Source: Smithella sp. ME-1 (GTDB lineage: Bacteria > Desulfobacterota > Syntrophia > Syntrophales > Smithellaceae). From it: DNA of 8,332 nt. The notes beneath the pieces are model-generated. The model was not told where the DNA came from. It saw nothing but the letters and a program-made list of their open reading frames with translations, and did not search any database. The DNA lies in contig AWGX01000813.1 in assembly GCA_000495415.1 (NCBI GenBank), forward strand, positions 1-8,332, written 5' to 3'. The first letter of the stretch is position 1; every line of letters begins with the position of its first letter. The position numbers and the translations under genes are program-made. Shown here one piece after another: positions 5,990 through 8,332 of the stretch.

Positions 5990-6853
5990 TTAAATACTTA
6001 TTCTAATCCACTCGGGTACGCGCATTCGTCCCTTCGTAACATCCCTCATTTTAAGACCTTTAATATATTCACACATTACATCATCTTTATAAATCCATGC
6101 ATCGAATATCAATATATCCTTGACCCTATTAACAGGAACAAGCCGTCCCAGATATTCTTCTCCTTTTTTTGTTTTCTGATAAATTATTCTTTTTTCAAAT
6201 CCCACAGGAAAAGAAACAATACCGGCAAAGCGCTGACTCCAGATACAGGCTGCATGCATTATCGCATCCAAGGGGAAAGGCGAACCAAGCAAATCTTCAT
6301 CGATTTCATGGTTTCCACCGGAAACATACGCCAACGCACCTTCAGAAGAAACCGATAGATCACCAACGATATTACGATAAGCAGTTCCGAAGGGAACCAG
6401 TTCACGGTAAATAGTACCTGACGGTATGCTGATACACTCCCCTTTTAGTTTGTTCACTGTATGGGTATGAGGCGTCATTGATGTTTTTGTATCAGCTACG
6501 CAAAACTCCACCCGCGCGTGTTCAACTTCGCGACTAATTTTTCCTGTTTTTGATTTCATGGAAGTTAAAAGTGATGCCGCAATAATTCCATTTCCGGAAT
6601 TTTCCATATCAACAATCACCGGCTGGCGCTCAATATCCGGTGTAATTGTCAGAAAGCGTGAAAAGGCTGCGTTCTGCAGACAATTTATTTCTATTTGCGG
6701 AAAATTAGTTTTTACCCCTCTAGCTAAAACAATAAGAAATTCAACCGCGGGCAGAATCACATTACCTTCCAGATAGTGATCTCTTAGATAGGAATGTATC
6801 TCGATATTACAAGAATATCTTTTTTTATGATTTAAGCCGGAAATGATTTCCAT
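5990..6853 (-). CDS. Stand-alone polyketide-synthase-type dehydratase (double hot-dog)
   Basis: A 287-aa protein counted from the ATG at 6853. It matches the PKS dehydratase domain: the first hot-dog carries HX3GX4P as HYLEGNVILP (H26, G30, P35), and the second has FGTAYRNI (155-162, the YGPAF-like segment) and DAIMH (196-200), the DxxxQ/H motif with the catalytic Asp. With the His/Asp pair intact it should remove water from a beta-hydroxyacyl thioester carried on an ACP or CoA. No KS, AT, KR or ACP domain is fused, so it acts as a discrete enzyme. Its start lies within the last codons of the thioesterase gene (22-bp overlap) in another frame, without a clear Shine-Dalgarno, suggesting coupled translation. 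A 26-residue longer form, starting further inside the thioesterase gene, is open but lacks homology. Substrate unknown. A degenerate, non-catalytic hot-dog is unlikely given the motifs. Confidence 0.75.
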   Translation of the reverse strand: MEIISGLNHKKRYSCNIEIHSYLRDHYLEGNVILPAVEFLIVLARGVKTNFPQIEINCLQNAAFSRFLTITPDIERQPVIVDMENSGNGIIAASLLTSMKSKTGKISREVEHARVEFCVADTKTSMTPHTHTVNKLKGECISIPSGTIYRELVPFGTAYRNIVGDLSVSSEGALAYVSGGNHEIDEDLLGSPFPLDAIMHAACIWSQRFAGIVSFPVGFEKRIIYQKTKKGEEYLGRLVPVNRVKDILIFDAWIYKDDVMCEYIKGLKMRDVTKGRMRVPEWIRISI

Positions 6854-7311
6854 AATTGAACCGTTTTCGGATCCACGGCCACAGGAGTGCCCGAAAGATT
6901 CAGTGCGCAATGCTTGGTAAAACCGGTACAAATTATTTTTCCCTTTTCCATGTGCGTTATAAGATAATCAAACTGCAAACGCACTCTTTCCAGGTTGACC
7001 GGCCGCGTGTGAATATACATCAAATCATCATAATAAAGAGGCTGATAAAAACTGATACCCATATCAAAAATAGGATAGACATAACCGCTTTGTTCTATTT
7101 CCTTGTACGGATAAGCAAGATCGCGCATTAGCGACGTCCGGCCGAATTCGAAATAACGAAGGTAATTGGAATGATAAACCACCTGAGAACGATCCGTATC
7201 AATATACAAAACTCTATACACCGAGCGATGCCAGACAAGACCTGTGGTAAGATCACGTACGTAACGTTCATCATTATTGTATAGTTCAGGTTTAAAAGGT
7301 TTGGGTCTCAT
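6832..7311 (-). CDS. Acyl thioesterase, YbgC/4HBT hot-dog family
   Basis: Cytosolic hot-dog thioesterase of 159 aa that would hydrolyse an acyl-CoA or acyl-ACP. The family signature is YIDTDRSQVVYHSNYLRYFE (37-56), with D40 the likely catalytic Asp and VVYHSNY the active-site helix start; the usual Gly of DTDxxGVVY is Q. The C-terminal strands (FDYLITH..KGKIICTGFTKHCAL) complete the fold. The start at 7311 is chosen because GAGGAG lies 7 nt upstream, formed by the last codons of the ketosynthase gene, whose TAG ends 2 bp before this ATG. About 25 residues precede the hot-dog core, a somewhat long N-terminus. The ketosynthase and dehydratase neighbours suggest it releases or edits a chain made by them. 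A role in releasing stalled acyl chains, or an acyl-transfer rather than hydrolysis role, is also possible. Confidence 0.85.
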   Translation of the reverse strand: MRPKPFKPELYNNDERYVRDLTTGLVWHRSVYRVLYIDTDRSQVVYHSNYLRYFEFGRTSLMRDLAYPYKEIEQSGYVYPIFDMGISFYQPLYYDDLMYIHTRPVNLERVRLQFDYLITHMEKGKIICTGFTKHCALNLSGTPVAVDPKTVQLWKSFPA

Positions 7312-7313
7312 TT

Positions 7314-8332
7314 CTATACTCCTCTGAAAATTACACAGCAATTTGTTCCGCCAAATCCAAAAGCATTGGAAAGAGCAATATCGTATCTTTGTTTGCGGGC
7401 TTCATTAGGAACGACATCAATATCGGAAAATTCGGGATCAGGTATATGATTAATCGTCGGCAGGATTATACCTTTTTTCATTCCTTCAATAGTTAAAGCG
7501 GCTTCAATGGCCGCGGTCGCCCCCAGCGTGTGTCCCAGCTGGGACTTGTTCGAGGAAACCGGAATTTTTTCTATTTTTTTACCGAATACTTCCTTCAGGC
7601 ATTTTACTTCCGTGCTGTCGCCCTTGGGTGTGGAAGTTCCGTGCGCGTTGATATATTGAATATCTTCAGGTTTTAAACCGGCATCATCGATAGTTTCCCG
7701 AATGGCCCGGATAATAGTCGGCATATTAGGACTGGTATAATGATGGGCATCCGATGTCCACCCAACACCCAGAATTTCGGCTTTTGGTTTAAGCCCGTAC
7801 ATTTTCATAACTTCCTCAGCCGCCAGAACAACAACGCCAGCACCTTCCGACAGTACAAATCCCCTGCGATCAACACTGAAAGGACGCGATGCCAATGCCG
7901 GATTATCATAAGCGCGGTCTTTGGAATTAACTTTAATCGTGGCGTTCATATTGGCAAAGCCGTGAATAAGTTCCGGTAAAATGGGAGTATCGGCGCCTCC
8001 GGCCAGAACAAAATCACAATCACCGTCTCTGATCATTCTTGCTCCGATGCCCATAGCATGATTTCCGGAAGCACACGCACCTTGTGGTGAAAAAATCGGA
8101 CCGGTAAATTTTAACAGCATTCCCGCTTTGCCGGAAGGAAGATTCGCGCACAAATTAGGCAAAAGATATGGACTCACGCGCAGAGGTCCGCGGTGTTCCA
8201 AATCGTGAACCGCGACACGAAACGCGTCGGAACCGTTAAGTGCCGAACCGATAAGACACGCCATCCTGGGCGCAATTTGCGCATCAACTTCAATCCCGGA
8301 ATTTTGCAAAGCCTCTTTGCAGACTGCCATGG
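7314..8332 (-). CDS. Beta-ketoacyl-ACP synthase II-like (FabF/KAS-type), 5' end outside the window
   Basis: Condensing enzyme of the thiolase fold that extends an ACP-bound acyl chain with malonyl-ACP. The visible 338 residues, numbered from the Met at 8330, hold the full Cys-His-His triad: C86 in GACASGNHAMG, H230 in NAHGTSTPKGD, and H267 in SNKSQLGHTLGATAA, with K262 as well. The C-terminal gating loop NAFGFGGTN is at 322-330. A typical FabF is about 410 aa, so roughly 75 N-terminal residues lie beyond the window edge; the Met at 8330 falls in the segment matching FabF's internal AxxALxxSG helix and is not a real start. The downstream thioesterase and PKS-type dehydratase indicate a dedicated pathway rather than the housekeeping FabF, but the sequence itself is quite FabF-like and could not exclude housekeeping use. 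Family certain, specific role inferred. Confidence 0.92.
   Translation of the reverse strand, partial: MAVCKEALQNSGIEVDAQIAPRMACLIGSALNGSDAFRVAVHDLEHRGPLRVSPYLLPNLCANLPSGKAGMLLKFTGPIFSPQGACASGNHAMGIGARMIRDGDCDFVLAGGADTPILPELIHGFANMNATIKVNSKDRAYDNPALASRPFSVDRRGFVLSEGAGVVVLAAEEVMKMYGLKPKAEILGVGWTSDAHHYTSPNMPTIIRAIRETIDDAGLKPEDIQYINAHGTSTPKGDSTEVKCLKEVFGKKIEKIPVSSNKSQLGHTLGATAAIEAALTIEGMKKGIILPTINHIPDPEFSDIDVVPNEARKQRYDIALSNAFGFGGTNCCVIFRGV

Noticed and set aside
6854..6931. Longer N-terminus for the dehydratase
   Set aside because: The extra 26 residues are the thioesterase gene read in another frame and show no family similarity.
6856..7131. Plus-strand open frames opposite the thioesterase and dehydratase genes
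   Set aside because: Antisense shadows without Shine-Dalgarno sites or recognisable domains; the same applies to those opposite cydA and the ketosynthase.
7312..7341. Longer N-terminus for the thioesterase
   Set aside because: The extra 10 residues fall within the ketosynthase end; the ATG at 7311 has a good Shine-Dalgarno at proper distance.
8328..8330. ATG at the right edge as the start of the ketosynthase
   Set aside because: It aligns within FabF's internal helix; about 75 family residues would be missing and the reading frame stays open to the window edge, so the gene is truncated by the window.

Overview
The window (about 8.3 kb, moderately AT-rich, dense bacterial gene packing) holds eight complete protein genes and one 5'-truncated gene. 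The gene set is cytochrome bd oxidase subunit I, a desulfoferrodoxin-fold exported protein, an MTA/SAH-type deaminase, an adenosine kinase, an aquaporin, PlsY and a KS/thioesterase/dehydratase set. Together with a TGTCATNCC...ATCCAG-type palindromic repeat, this suggests an anaerobic or microaerobic Gram-negative bacterium, plausibly a Desulfobacterota/Syntrophales-like lineage. That placement is inference from gene content and style, not a search result.

Left region (1-1915): cydA, on the minus strand, and a gene for a small exported protein with a superoxide-reductase-like Ig fold diverge from a 163-bp intergenic region. That region carries an inverted repeat (CAACAAA-N6-TTTGTTG) overlapping a likely promoter. 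Both genes point to oxygen handling, one at the inner membrane and one outside it. The exported protein keeps only some of the metal ligands of superoxide reductase. No cydB start is visible in the 54 bases after cydA, which instead hold a degenerate piece of the palindromic repeat.

Middle region (1980-5118): a plus-strand amidohydrolase of the 5'-methylthioadenosine/S-adenosylhomocysteine deaminase group is followed by a PfkB-family kinase closely resembling mycobacterial adenosine kinase. The kinase has its own near-consensus sigma-70 promoter. Together they fit salvage of nucleosides from the SAM methylation cycle. A bidirectional hairpin terminator separates the kinase from a convergent aqpZ-type water channel.

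Right region (5311-8332): four genes on the minus strand. In transcription order these are a FabF-type beta-ketoacyl synthase (5' end outside the window), a YbgC/4HBT hot-dog thioesterase starting 2 bp after it, a stand-alone PKS-type double-hot-dog dehydratase overlapping the thioesterase by 22 bp, and, after a 74-bp inverted-repeat element, a divergent PlsY acyltransferase. The first three look like one translationally coupled unit for a dedicated polyketide or unusual fatty-acyl chain. PlsY might put acyl groups on glycerol-3-phosphate, but its link to this unit is only positional. The KS/TE/PKS-DH set and the exported superoxide-reductase-like protein are the parts most worth following up.
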